From contig NZ_JBALOV010000004.1 in NCBI RefSeq assembly GCF_036965045.1, positions 62,001-126,000 of the forward strand: a DNA stretch of 64,000 bases, in the 5' to 3' direction. The DNA is from Ferdinandcohnia sp036965045. Lineage in GTDB: Bacteria; Bacillota; Bacilli; Bacillales; Bacillaceae_L. Within the stretch, counting starts at the first letter, position 1; every line of letters begins with the position of its first letter. Under the pieces are notes generated by a model. That model was not told the DNA's origin. It worked only from the letters and a program-made list of their open reading frames with translations, and made no database searches. The translations under genes were made by a program, and so were the position numbers. Shown here one piece after another: positions 50,873 to 60,271 of the stretch.

Positions 50873-51074
50873 GTGAAAACGCTTTATTTTTTATTTAATT
50901 TAAAATATAATGAATTTTAATAATATTTGGAAAGGGGTTGATATCACCAGTTAACACTATACTCACGATGTCAAAATTACATAAAGGGAGTGATCTTAAC
51001 AGGAAATAACACTTTGCGTTTTTAGAATGGCAGGTTAAAAAAGATAGTATATAGTCTGGTAAAAAATACAAAAA

Positions 51075-51126
51075 ACCTAATCCCTAGGGCGGAATTTGAA
51101 GGATTCCGCACACTGAAGAATTAGGT
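51075..51126. other. Two-tier hairpin upstream of the tannase-family gene
   Basis: Outer stem ACCTAAT / ATTAGGT encloses an inner stem GCGGAAT - 7 nt - ATTCCGC. No T run on the plus strand. Could be a small structured RNA, a leader element or the end of a lost repeat. Confidence 0.5.
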
Positions 51127-51300
51127 AAACTGAATGTGTGATAAGAGAAATTTCGGCCCAAAACCTAAATGCTAATTCTCTTCCACAACCTTATTTTACA
51201 GTGAATGAACATAAACAGTCAATTTCAGGTATTGACTATCAAAAAGATTATTTATTTCGTTCTATAATAGCGGTTTAAATTATGTCGGGAGGTAATCACA

Positions 51301-53229
51301 TTGAAAAAAACTTTAGTTTACTTATTAACATTCTTGCTTATGAGCTCACTTTTTATTGGGCAAGTATTTGCAAAGACACCCCAGGTTCAAACATCTGATT
51401 TAACAGGAAATACTGCCTGCTCGAATCTAGTTGGAATGGTAATCCCAGCAGATGATATAGGTCTACCAACATCAGGTGCTACGATTACATCTGCATCCTT
51501 AAAAATAGTTGAAGATTTAGCCATTAAAGATGCCGAATATTGTGAGGTTTTGGGAGCAATCCACCCAGTCGATCCAACGGCACCAGATATTAACTTTCAA
51601 ATCAATCTGCCAACTAACTGGAACAAGAAGTTTTTACAATTCGGAGGTGGGTATTTTAATGGAACTGTGAGAACTGGCCTGGGTAATCCCCCAGCAGGCG
51701 ATAGGAAGTTAGGAAAAAATACTCCTCTGGCTCAAGGATATGTCACCTTTGGGAGTGATTCAGGTAACTCCACAGCACCCTTGGATGCGAGTTTTGCAAT
51801 GAATGATGAAGCCCTAAAGAACTTTGCCGGCGACCAGCTTAAGAAAACTAAAGATGTGGCTTTAGCTCTTGCCAACGTGCGTTATAACGCCGTTCCGGAT
51901 CAAGTGTATTTTGCGGGTGGTTCGGAAGGAGGACGTGAAGGCTTATTTATCGTTCAAAACTTTCCAGATGAATATGACGGTGTCATCTCTGTATATCCTG
52001 TTTTGAATTGGATCCCAAAGGCGCTTAAAGATAACCGGGACGCTCAGGCACTGTATAAAAACGATGGTGAAGGGTGGATTAGTCCGGAAGAGAACGATTT
52101 AATAAATGAAACAGTCTTTAACGCCTGTGATTCCCTAGATGGTGTTAAGGATGGGATTATCAGTAATACATCGGAATGTGCCGAGAAAGAAGATGAGATT
52201 CTAGATACCCTAGGTGAAAGCCTTTCTGAGAAACAGATTGAGGTTATTAAATCCTTTAATGGCCCAATGGAGTTTGACATCCAGTTGGCTAATGACTTTA
52301 CTACAATGCCTGGATATTCGCAGTTGCAAGGTGCCGATATTGGCAGACTCTTTGGAACAAGACCAATACCGAGTGTTCCTCCAGTTGTCTCTGAATCCGT
52401 CGGTCATGTTATAGATGAGCAAGATGCCCTGATGGGGGTTTATTCAGATCAGGTTATTCGATACAAAATCACGCGTAATCCTGACTTTAATACGCTAACG
52501 TTTGATCCAAATGAATACAGTGAAGAAATCCTTAAAGCATCTAACTTGTTAGATGTCACAGACCCAAACATTTCTGAGTTTAGAGAGAACGGGGGTAAGT
52601 TGATTTTAGTCCATGGTACGGAAGACGAAATGGTTGCTCCACAAGGTACCACTGATTATTACAGTAAGCTCGTCAACGAGTTTGGACAAGAGAGTCTTGA
52701 CGAATTTGCTCAGTACTACTTGGTTCCTGGTTTTAGCCATGGAGGGGGTAACTTCACAATGAGTGCAGATCTTTTGGGAGCTTTAGACGCATGGGTTGTT
52801 AACGGAGATGTCCCAAGCAACCTTGTTGCGGAGGATCAAAATTCTGCAACTTTTGGTCGCACTCGTCCATTATGTGAATATCCAACTTATCCGCAGTATA
52901 ACGGGAGTGGGGATGTCAATTCAGCCGCCAGTTTTACATGCGTAGAAGCAGATAAAGACATCAGTGCATCCGATATACAAAAACTTATTGAGAAATTCGA
53001 AGTTGATGGTGAATTCGCCAACCATGGCACAGCCCGTTCCTTACAAGCTCATTTGGACATCTTAATCAAATTAGAATCACAAGAACGAGAATTTGTGGAT
53101 CAAAAGGTTAAGCACACACAAAAATTCATTAAGCTGCTTGACAATCACAAAAAGAATGGGAAGATTACCGATCACGCTTATAACACCTTAAAAGAACTTG
53201 CAGAATCTTATATCAAACAGATTAAATAG
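51301..53229 (+). CDS. Secreted tannase/feruloyl esterase family hydrolase
   Basis: A 642-aa alpha/beta hydrolase. Signal peptide (MKKTLVYLLTFLL ... GQVFAK, about 25 residues) means export. The nucleophile elbow is FAGGSEGGREG (Ser about residue 209), the Asp/His pair probably EDEMVAPQG and GFSHGGGN, and paired Cys in FNACDSLDGVKDGI fit the disulfide-linked triad of this family; CNKL-type start NTACSNLV and ASFTCVEA near the C-terminus agree. A C-terminal helical extension of about 80 residues is unusual. Should free aromatic acids (gallate, ferulate, p-coumarate-like) from esters outside the cell, feeding the neighbouring pathway. TTG start 7 nt after GGGAGGT; TATAAT at 51263 with a poor -35 suggests activation. 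Confidence 0.88.
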   Translation: MKKTLVYLLTFLLMSSLFIGQVFAKTPQVQTSDLTGNTACSNLVGMVIPADDIGLPTSGATITSASLKIVEDLAIKDAEYCEVLGAIHPVDPTAPDINFQINLPTNWNKKFLQFGGGYFNGTVRTGLGNPPAGDRKLGKNTPLAQGYVTFGSDSGNSTAPLDASFAMNDEALKNFAGDQLKKTKDVALALANVRYNAVPDQVYFAGGSEGGREGLFIVQNFPDEYDGVISVYPVLNWIPKALKDNRDAQALYKNDGEGWISPEENDLINETVFNACDSLDGVKDGIISNTSECAEKEDEILDTLGESLSEKQIEVIKSFNGPMEFDIQLANDFTTMPGYSQLQGADIGRLFGTRPIPSVPPVVSESVGHVIDEQDALMGVYSDQVIRYKITRNPDFNTLTFDPNEYSEEILKASNLLDVTDPNISEFRENGGKLILVHGTEDEMVAPQGTTDYYSKLVNEFGQESLDEFAQYYLVPGFSHGGGNFTMSADLLGALDAWVVNGDVPSNLVAEDQNSATFGRTRPLCEYPTYPQYNGSGDVNSAASFTCVEADKDISASDIQKLIEKFEVDGEFANHGTARSLQAHLDILIKLESQEREFVDQKVKHTQKFIKLLDNHKKNGKITDHAYNTLKELAESYIKQIK

Positions 53230-53734
53230 CCTGACTATAAAAACTCCCTGTTGGGGGATTATTTGGAAGGCGCACTGGCACCGCCCGGAAAATCATGTTT
53301 CACAGACCAAGGAATGGATTCCTGGTTCCTATGAACTAATCGTATTTTTCGGTGTTTGACACTGCATGTACAGCTTACGTCTTTTGAGTTTATTAATTTC
53401 TAGACCCGTTTATTCGAAACAGTTTATAAAAATCCATCTTTCAGATGATTTGAAAATAAGTACTCTTTACCTAGTCCTCCATACAATTCCATTATGGGGA
53501 CTAGGTTTAAACTAAAAATGCTTTCGATATAAATATATCCTCTTTCTAAAAGTTTATAAAAAAGCATATTTAAATCAAATGAATAATAAGACATTAGCAA
53601 ACTAAGCTTTTTGGCCAAACATAGGATTTACCTCCATCCCACCAGACCCTGAATTCTTTTTAATTTACATTATGCTACAAAAAGATTATTATTATTTTAA
53701 ATATTCAAAATCATTAGATAGGTGGCGAAGAAGT
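53230..53734. other. Intergenic region with one short palindrome
   Basis: Holds ACCAAGGAAT-GG-ATTCCTGGT at 53306-53325 (no T run). A 64-codon minus-strand frame (53424-53618) starts with TTG 12 nt after GGAGG and has no recognisable similarity; I do not call it a gene. Confidence 0.4.
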
Positions 53735-55204
53735 ATGGAAAAATCATCATTACAAACTAATACATCTCAGGTATTACATAATAAAAGCAAGGATGAATTA
53801 TGGCGCTGGTCTGCAACTGAATTAGCCCATGGAATACGGACACGAATCATTTCTTCCCGTGAGGCGGTTGAGAGCTGTTTGGACAGGATTGAGGAAGTAA
53901 ATCCAGTACTTAATGCCCTAGCTGAAGTACACGCAGAAGAAGCTCTTGCTGCAGCAGATCGGGCAGATCTTGCTGTAAAAAAAGGAGAACCACTTGGACC
54001 ATTACATGGTGTGCCTGTTTCAACAAAAATTAATGTTGACCAAGCTGGGCATGTAACAACAGACGGTGTTGTAGCTTTTAAAGATAATATCGCAGAAAAA
54101 GACAGTCCCCCAGTAGCGAACTTACGAAAGGCAGGAGCTGTAATTGTTGGCCGCAGCAATACGCCAGCATTTAGTTTTCGATGGTTTACAAATAATGACT
54201 TACATGGAATAACCCTGAACCCTTGGGATAAATCACGTACGCCTGGCGGTTCAAGCGGCGGGGCTGCTTCAGCTGTTGCATCTGGAATGATGCCAATTGG
54301 GCATGGAAATGATATTGGCGGTTCTGTTCGTCATCCCGCCTATGCCTGTGGAATTACTGGAATCCGTCCTACAATGGGAAGAATACCTGGCTGGGCTGGT
54401 CCTCCAAGTGGCGATCAGGCACCTTCTACCCAATTAATGGCAACGGATGGACCGCTTGCACGTAGTATTGCAGATCTTCGCCTTGCCCTTACAAGCATGA
54501 GTGAATTTGATCCGCGTGATCCACTCCATGCTTCAGTACCTTTAATTGGTGAGCCCCTTCAAAAGCCAATCCGTGTTGGGCTGTTACGTGATGTAGGTAT
54601 TGCCACTCCGACATCAGCAGTCAATCAAGCTTTGAGTGATGCAGCTGTTCAGTTGACCGAAGCTGGTTATATTGTCGAGGAAGTTAGCCTTCCTCTCTTC
54701 GCAGAGGCCTATAGACTATGGTATTTACTGGTAATGGAGGATTTCAGAACAGCATTGCCAGTTGTAGAGCAGTATGGAGACGAAGGAATGAAAAAGGCTG
54801 CTTTTAATTATTTCGCTAATGCAAAAGAATGGTGGGGAGATAACCCTGGACTGTCCGATTACATTAAGGGCTATGCGCGTCGTGGAACATTAATTGTTCA
54901 ACTTCAGGAGTTTTTACAAAAATATCCTCTATTGCTTATGCCGGTATCTACTGAACAGGCATTTGAACAAGATGCTGATTTATTTAGTGTTGAAAGTATG
55001 AGACGTTGTATGGATGCGCAATGGTCCATGATGGCGATTCCAGTTCTTGGTTTCCCAGCTATTTCCGTTCCAACTGGTGTTGCAGATGGTCTACCAGTTG
55101 GCGTTCAGCTCTTGGGAAGACGTTTCCGAGAAGATACTTTATTTGATGCAGCGGAAGTAATTGAAGCCCATGCACAAATTAAAACACCTATTGATCCAAG
55201 ATAG
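53735..55204 (+). CDS. Amidase (amidase signature family)
   Basis: A 489-aa Ser-cisSer-Lys amidase. Catalytic Lys in GVPVSTKINVD, the Gly/Ser-rich signature TPGGSSGGAASAVASG with the cis-Ser, and the nucleophile in GNDIGGSVRHPAYACG (usual form GTDxGGS, here G-N-D). Start ATG at 53735, about 10 nt after AGGTGG. Hydrolyses an amide to acid and ammonia, cytosolic. Next to aromatic catabolism it could produce an aryl acid from an aryl amide; substrate unknown. Followed by a broken amidohydrolase gene. Confidence 0.92.
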   Translation: MEKSSLQTNTSQVLHNKSKDELWRWSATELAHGIRTRIISSREAVESCLDRIEEVNPVLNALAEVHAEEALAAADRADLAVKKGEPLGPLHGVPVSTKINVDQAGHVTTDGVVAFKDNIAEKDSPPVANLRKAGAVIVGRSNTPAFSFRWFTNNDLHGITLNPWDKSRTPGGSSGGAASAVASGMMPIGHGNDIGGSVRHPAYACGITGIRPTMGRIPGWAGPPSGDQAPSTQLMATDGPLARSIADLRLALTSMSEFDPRDPLHASVPLIGEPLQKPIRVGLLRDVGIATPTSAVNQALSDAAVQLTEAGYIVEEVSLPLFAEAYRLWYLLVMEDFRTALPVVEQYGDEGMKKAAFNYFANAKEWWGDNPGLSDYIKGYARRGTLIVQLQEFLQKYPLLLMPVSTEQAFEQDADLFSVESMRRCMDAQWSMMAIPVLGFPAISVPTGVADGLPVGVQLLGRRFREDTLFDAAEVIEAHAQIKTPIDPR

Positions 55205-55251
55205 GTTGTATAAGTCTACTTTTCGTAGAAGTAAAATTTTTTAATAGTATA

Positions 55252-55725
55252 ATGGCTTATTATCCAGGATTAGACAAAGACCCACGAACTAAGGTCTTAT
55301 ACACACCTTTCCAATATAATTCATTCAAAAGTGCTTATGATCGCTCATTCCCTGGTTACTCGCAGGAAATAGCAGAAGATGTAACAATTTTAAAGAATAT
55401 CATTGATGCTGGGGGAATCGTGGTGGCTGGTACAGACTCTCCTTTAACACATATCGCATTTAGCTTGCATTCGGAACTAGCGGCTATGGCAAAATATGGT
55501 ATGTCAAATTATGAAGCTTTAAGAACAGCAACGTACTATCCAGCCTTAAAACTTGGAGTTGCAGATGACCTTGGTACAATTGAAAAAGGAAAGCTGGCCG
55601 ACCTAGTTTTTGTAGAAGGAAATCCACTAGAAGATATTACTGACACCGCAAATGTAAAATTAGTTATGAAAAATGGAAAAGCGTATACTATTGATGAAAT
55701 AATTGCTCCATATGCTGATAAATAA
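55252..55725 (+). pseudogene. Amidohydrolase C-terminal remnant
   Basis: 157 codons equal to the C-terminal third of an imidazolonepropionase-like metal-dependent amidohydrolase: DAGGIVVAGTDSPLTHIAF (last metal Asp), LRTATYYPALKLGVADDLGTIEKGKLADLVF and the final beta-sandwich strand. The N-terminal H-x-H, bridging Lys and His ligands are missing, and no ribosome site precedes the first ATG (55252). The region 5' to it (55204-55250) belongs to the amidase 3' end, so most of the gene was deleted. Not functional as a hydrolase. Confidence 0.82.
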
Positions 55726-55743
55726 GTGTAAATTTCTTTTAAA

Positions 55744-55780
55744 AAACCAAGGTGGTCTACTATGGGTCACCTTGGTTTAA
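55744..55780 (+). terminator. Terminator after the amidohydrolase remnant
   Basis: AACCAAGGTG ... CACCTTGGTT followed by TAAAACTTTT; the terminator of the former amidase-amidohydrolase unit. Confidence 0.8.
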
Positions 55781-55858
55781 AACTTTTCTTCCCTTGAAAA
55801 TAGGTTTGAAACGGATATTTATAATTGAAGATTTTTTAAATTATTTCAGGAGGTTCCA

Positions 55859-57097
55859 ATGAACGCAATTAAGAAAAATATTGGATTCAAGGAACTATAC
55901 GAAAATCTGAATATCAATACCATTAGTTCTGGTGTTGTAGCAGCCATATTTGGATGTACTGGTCCTGCACTCATTATCATTGGAGGTGCTTCTAGTGGTG
56001 GCTTAACCCATACACAAACAATCAGCTGGTTATTTGCCGTGTATTTCTTTGGGGGATTATTAGGACTATTTTTATCATTGAAATATAAGCAACCCATTGC
56101 TGGAGCTTATTCCATCGCTGGTGCCGTTTTAGTTGCAGGTGCTTTGTCACATTTTACATTACAAGAAGCAATTGGCGCCTATCTTGTTGCAAATTTAATC
56201 GTCCTTGTACTCGGTGCAACAGGGTTAATTGATAAAGTAATGAATTGGATACCTGTACCAATTATTATGGGGATGATTGTTGGTGTCATGATGCGGTTTG
56301 CAATTGAGATGATCACATCTGTTGAGGTTTCTCCGCTATTAGCAGGCTCGGCCATCTTAGTCTATTTGTTTTCCTCTCGATTTATCAAAAAAATCCCTCC
56401 TGTGTTAACAGCATTAGTTGTATCCGTATTTATTGCCGTTGTCATGAATGAATTTAATTTTTCAAATGTCCAAAGTTCGTTTGTGTTACCTCAACTAGAA
56501 ATGCCCACCTTTAGTTTTAATGCGATTATCTCACTTTCTATACCGCTTGCCATTTTAATTATTTGTACGGAGAATGCACAAACGACCGGAATCTTAATGG
56601 CAAAGGGATTTAAACCACCAAGTAGTGCAATGGCTGTGTTTGGTGCTGTTTTAGGGTTCTTTGCTTCTTTTTTCGGGGCACATGCTATCAACACCGCTGG
56701 ACCCATGACTGCTATTTGTGCGTCTGACGAGTCAGGTAAAAAAGAAGGCCGATATGCTGCTTCTGCTGCAAATGGAGTGTTATTTGCAAGCTTCGGTGTG
56801 TTTGCGTCGTTTATCGTACCATTTGTTATTGCGATGCCAGTTGTGATTGTGAGTACGATTGCTGGTTTAGCAATGATTGGAGTTCTTTTAAGTTCTTTAA
56901 AAATTGCTTTTTCGGATTCAAAATTTCAGATGGGTGCCTTTTTCGCGCTTATCATTGGTATGTCAGGGGTGAATTTCTATAACATTGGTGCACCTTTATG
57001 GGCTATTGTCGGAAGCATACTGGTTTCTCTTTTAATTGAACGTCATGATTTTGAAACGAAGATCAACGTTGAAAAAAATCTGAAACCGGGGGCATAA
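55859..57097 (+). CDS. benE: BenE family benzoate:H+ symporter
   Basis: A 412-aa, about 12-helix permease of the BenE family (benzoate membrane transport). Matching landmarks: GVVAAIFGCTGPALIIIGGA, AYSIAGAVLVAGAL, IGAYLVANLIVLVLGATGL, then TENAQTTGILMAKGFKPP and HAINTAGPMTAICAS. AGGAGG 6 nt before the ATG. Should bring benzoate into the cell; with the benzoate-CoA-ligase-family enzyme 17 kb away it supports benzoate as the pathway substrate. A second importer (Liv type) is also in the island. Confidence 0.88.
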   Translation: MNAIKKNIGFKELYENLNINTISSGVVAAIFGCTGPALIIIGGASSGGLTHTQTISWLFAVYFFGGLLGLFLSLKYKQPIAGAYSIAGAVLVAGALSHFTLQEAIGAYLVANLIVLVLGATGLIDKVMNWIPVPIIMGMIVGVMMRFAIEMITSVEVSPLLAGSAILVYLFSSRFIKKIPPVLTALVVSVFIAVVMNEFNFSNVQSSFVLPQLEMPTFSFNAIISLSIPLAILIICTENAQTTGILMAKGFKPPSSAMAVFGAVLGFFASFFGAHAINTAGPMTAICASDESGKKEGRYAASAANGVLFASFGVFASFIVPFVIAMPVVIVSTIAGLAMIGVLLSSLKIAFSDSKFQMGAFFALIIGMSGVNFYNIGAPLWAIVGSILVSLLIERHDFETKINVEKNLKPGA

Positions 57098-57176
57098 CGT
57101 CTATTGTATGATGGATGTGTTGTCAATTGATGGACATACTAATCACAACCGAAAATTTCATGAGGGGTGAATCAAC

Positions 57177-57470
57177 ATGAATATTGATATAACATCTATT
57201 TATGAAAACATGCCTGATTTTTCGAATCATATGGAAGCAAGAGATTGGTTTAAAAATGAGTTTCAAGACCGTTTTTTCTTAAGGACACATAGTGACAATG
57301 ATGGAAAGATGACCTATTTTTATCATATTGTGAAAGACCCTGAAACGTATCAAAGATATATGGAGAGCTTCGCAAGTGAACAAAAGCGTGACATCACTGA
57401 AATGTCGACATTTGAAAGTTATACAACCGTTGAAATTAGTGAAAATGGAGATGTAAATATAACGCTATAG
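57177..57470 (+). CDS. Small hypothetical protein downstream of benE
   Basis: A 97-aa acidic, soluble protein (TYFYHIVKDPETYQRYMES, then two predicted beta strands at the C-terminus). GAGGGGTG lies before the ATG; 80 bp after benE and before a shared terminator, so probably co-transcribed. No family recognised. No metal or catalytic motif. A regulatory or accessory role to BenE is only a positional guess. Confidence 0.65.
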   Translation: MNIDITSIYENMPDFSNHMEARDWFKNEFQDRFFLRTHSDNDGKMTYFYHIVKDPETYQRYMESFASEQKRDITEMSTFESYTTVEISENGDVNITL

Positions 57471-57472
57471 AA

Positions 57473-57508
57473 AAAAAGGAGGATTCCGCGGAACCTCCTT
57501 TTCTATTT
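57473..57508. terminator. Bidirectional terminator, benE unit versus GGDEF-EAL gene
   Basis: AAAAGGAGG-TTCCGCGGAA-type palindrome: AAGGAGGATTCCGCGGAACCTCCTT flanked by A run and T run in each direction (listed in pieces; total stem about 11 bp). Confidence 0.82.
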
Positions 57509-60115
57509 AGAAAAATCACCTTCAACTACCTTTTTATGTTGAATAAATTCAACCATATCGTCCTTGCAAATCGGTCGACTGAATAAATAGCCTTGAATTT
57601 CATCACAGCCCATCTCCACAAGCATTCCACATTCATCCCAAGTTTCTACTCCCTCAGCAACTACGTTCAACTTAAGCCCGTGTGCGATATCGAAAATGGC
57701 TTTGACTAGGATGGCTTTTTTATCATTTTTATCGACATTTTGGATAAACTTTCTGTCAATTTTGATCTCATCGATTGGAAGCTTCAATAATTGGTAGAGG
57801 GATGAATATCCTTTACCAAAATCATCAATGGAAATTTGGACACCTAACTCTTTTAGCTTTCGAATTTGTTCAGCTACATGGACTTGGTCTGAAATAAACA
57901 CACTTTCTGTAATTTCAAGTTTTAAATATTTCGGCTCTAATCCGGAAGTCTCTAAAGCCTTCTTTACCATGGAAACAAGATAATCTTGCTGGAAATGCTT
58001 CGCCGATAGGTTTACAGAAATGGGTACATGTAAAAGATTGTCAAGCTGCCATTGCTTATTCTGCTTACATGCTTGGACAAGGGACCATTCATCGATTTGT
58101 GAGATGAGGCCAATTTCCTCAGCTACTTCAATAAACACCCCTGGAGAAACTGTACCTAAAACAGGGTCATTCCACCGAAGCAGGGCTTCAATACCAGTAA
58201 TTCTGCCTGCAAATGTTTTAGGCTGATAATACTGTTCAAACCCATCCTTCACGACAGCGGTACGCAAGGAATTTTCAATGGTTAAGCGCTGCTGGAATTT
58301 ATTTTTCATTGATTCATCAAAAAACTGAACGGTGTTCCCACCCTTTTCCTTCGAAATATACATCGCGATATCTGCATATTTTACTAATGTATCCAAGTCT
58401 TCTCCATCCTGAGGATACATACTTACTCCGATGCTGGCGGTGATGTAATGATCTTGACCGGCAATTGTAAAATAGGAGGAAAATTCGTTGATAATCATGT
58501 CTAACGTTTGATTTACCTCTTCTTTATTTTCAACCGAGTGTACAACAACAAATTCGTCTCCACCAAGTCGGAATACCTGTCTGTTATCTGCTTGTAGCTT
58601 CTTTAACTTGTTGCCTGTTGCTTTTAAAAGCATATCACCTGCATCATGGCCTAATGTATCATTAATTTGCTTGAACTGATTAAGGTCAATAAAGATAACC
58701 GCAATCTGGCTATCAATGTTATTTCGGATTAGTTCTCGAAGATAGTTTTGAAAAAAATAACGATTAGGTAAATAGGTTAAGCTGTCATAAAAAGCAAGCT
58801 TATGGAGCTTGTCCTCCGATTCCTTTAGCTTCGACGTTTGCTCTCTTAGAATCCCATTCATTTCAATACTTTCTTGGAATAATTCCCTCAGCTTATCAGC
58901 CATTTTCTTTAAGTTTTTACTCAGCACACGAAGCTCTGAAATCGTGCTTTGTGGCCATTCAATATTTTCTAGGCTACGAAGCTTTTTTGGTAAACCTGTC
59001 GTAATTGAGGTAAGTTGCTTTAAGTTTTTCGTCAAGAGTCGGCTGATGACTATTACAAATAGAATGGCAAACACTGCAAGAATAAGTAAGTATTTAAGCT
59101 GATCAAGTGAAGTATCAAAGAGCTGTTGTTGATATTGTGCAATAGGAAACTGTAGCATAATTCGATATGAATCGGTATCCCGCGTATAAAAATAAAATGC
59201 ATCCATCCATCTGGTTATCGGCTGAATTTCATTGTTAGCAATCGGCAAAGCTTCGTAAAGTCTTGGTGAAATCTCCCGAATCTCATACCTGTTAGGTTCA
59301 AAGTTCGTCAAAGCTGTGGATGCTATGACATGGTCCGAATGTTCAAATATAATAATTTCACTTTCTTTATTCTTGTTTCGCCAAATGATATCCTCAATTG
59401 CTTTTACATCGAACTTGCCGTTGCCTTTTTCCAAATGCAGAAATTCATTTTCAATCCGATTGACTCTCGTTTCACCTACAACACTTAAATCTTTTTTAAT
59501 TAAATCAAAGGTATTCATTGCATTTGTCATGACACTAATAAAAAATGGTACAAGTATGGTGAAAATCGTAATTTGAGATAGGAACTGATGAATTGACACA
59601 TTATTTTTATTTAATCGGTTATTTTTAACCAATTTATAAAACGGAAAATAAGCCAATAACACGTCGGCAATTAACACATTGAAAAGGCCGTTCGTGATAT
59701 CCTTACATATAAGAAAATAAAGTGCACTACCTGATAAAGATTCCCGACCGATAAAAAAGATGAGTGCCACTCCAATTAAGACCCAAAATAACACATCCAC
59801 AAAAAACATTTTTGCTTTTCGTCCACGTAAGAAAAATGCACCAACAAAAATGATTTCTACAAGCATAACAGTTGTTGAATATAAACTGTTAGAAAAAAGA
59901 TAAGCGATGCAGATTGAAATCATCCCAGTTATAATCGCAGCGGTATAGCCATATATGCGGAGTATTAAAAATAGAAAAATACTCGCAAAAGTAAATGTAA
60001 TTCCATACAAAAGTGATAATTTGAAATGAGAGGCTAATAGCACCAGCCCCATTAGGACTACTAATAGGATTATGTCGCTATTCAATTTGCCTTTCATTTG
60101 ACTAAATCCTATCAT
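57503..60115 (-). CDS. Membrane GGDEF-EAL protein (c-di-GMP turnover)
   Basis: An 870-aa protein: about six N-terminal helices (10-165), another helix (about 180-205), an external sensor of about 130 residues, a helix near 345, a HAMP-like linker and coiled coil, then GGDEF (about 445-600) and EAL (about 620-860). The cyclase site is canonical (FRLGGDEFVVV, DSLTYLPNR). The EAL site looks intact too: GIEALLRW, NLSAKHF, LEITES, IDDFGKGYSSL, KIDRKF, VAEGVE. So either activity is possible; direction probably depends on the sensor. ATG at 60115 after GAGGAG. Beside benE, but with its own orientation. Confidence 0.92.
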   Translation of the reverse strand: MIGFSQMKGKLNSDIILLVVLMGLVLLASHFKLSLLYGITFTFASIFLFLILRIYGYTAAIITGMISICIAYLFSNSLYSTTVMLVEIIFVGAFFLRGRKAKMFFVDVLFWVLIGVALIFFIGRESLSGSALYFLICKDITNGLFNVLIADVLLAYFPFYKLVKNNRLNKNNVSIHQFLSQITIFTILVPFFISVMTNAMNTFDLIKKDLSVVGETRVNRIENEFLHLEKGNGKFDVKAIEDIIWRNKNKESEIIIFEHSDHVIASTALTNFEPNRYEIREISPRLYEALPIANNEIQPITRWMDAFYFYTRDTDSYRIMLQFPIAQYQQQLFDTSLDQLKYLLILAVFAILFVIVISRLLTKNLKQLTSITTGLPKKLRSLENIEWPQSTISELRVLSKNLKKMADKLRELFQESIEMNGILREQTSKLKESEDKLHKLAFYDSLTYLPNRYFFQNYLRELIRNNIDSQIAVIFIDLNQFKQINDTLGHDAGDMLLKATGNKLKKLQADNRQVFRLGGDEFVVVHSVENKEEVNQTLDMIINEFSSYFTIAGQDHYITASIGVSMYPQDGEDLDTLVKYADIAMYISKEKGGNTVQFFDESMKNKFQQRLTIENSLRTAVVKDGFEQYYQPKTFAGRITGIEALLRWNDPVLGTVSPGVFIEVAEEIGLISQIDEWSLVQACKQNKQWQLDNLLHVPISVNLSAKHFQQDYLVSMVKKALETSGLEPKYLKLEITESVFISDQVHVAEQIRKLKELGVQISIDDFGKGYSSLYQLLKLPIDEIKIDRKFIQNVDKNDKKAILVKAIFDIAHGLKLNVVAEGVETWDECGMLVEMGCDEIQGYLFSRPICKDDMVEFIQHKKVVEGDFSK

Positions 60116-60221
60116 AGGGTCTCCTCTAGATTTTTATGTAAAACGACATTTTTCACTATCATTATGATAATAATATCACAAATTCTACAAATTTTTTGCA
60201 ATTATTGTTATCTAATTGTAC

Positions 60222-60262
60222 AAAAAAAGGCACCTTACCAAGTGGTAAGATACCTTTTTTAA
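60222..60262 (-). terminator. Terminator of the CDF transporter gene
   Basis: On the minus strand AAAGGTATCTTACCA - CT - TGGTAAGGTGCC followed by seven T. Confidence 0.87.
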
Positions 60263-60271
60263 CTTAACAAT

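Noticed and set aside
53424..53618. 64-aa minus-strand protein with TTG start
   Set aside because: Ribosome site 12 nt away and in better register with an ATG in another frame that stops after six codons; no recognised similarity. Could be the decayed start of a gene.
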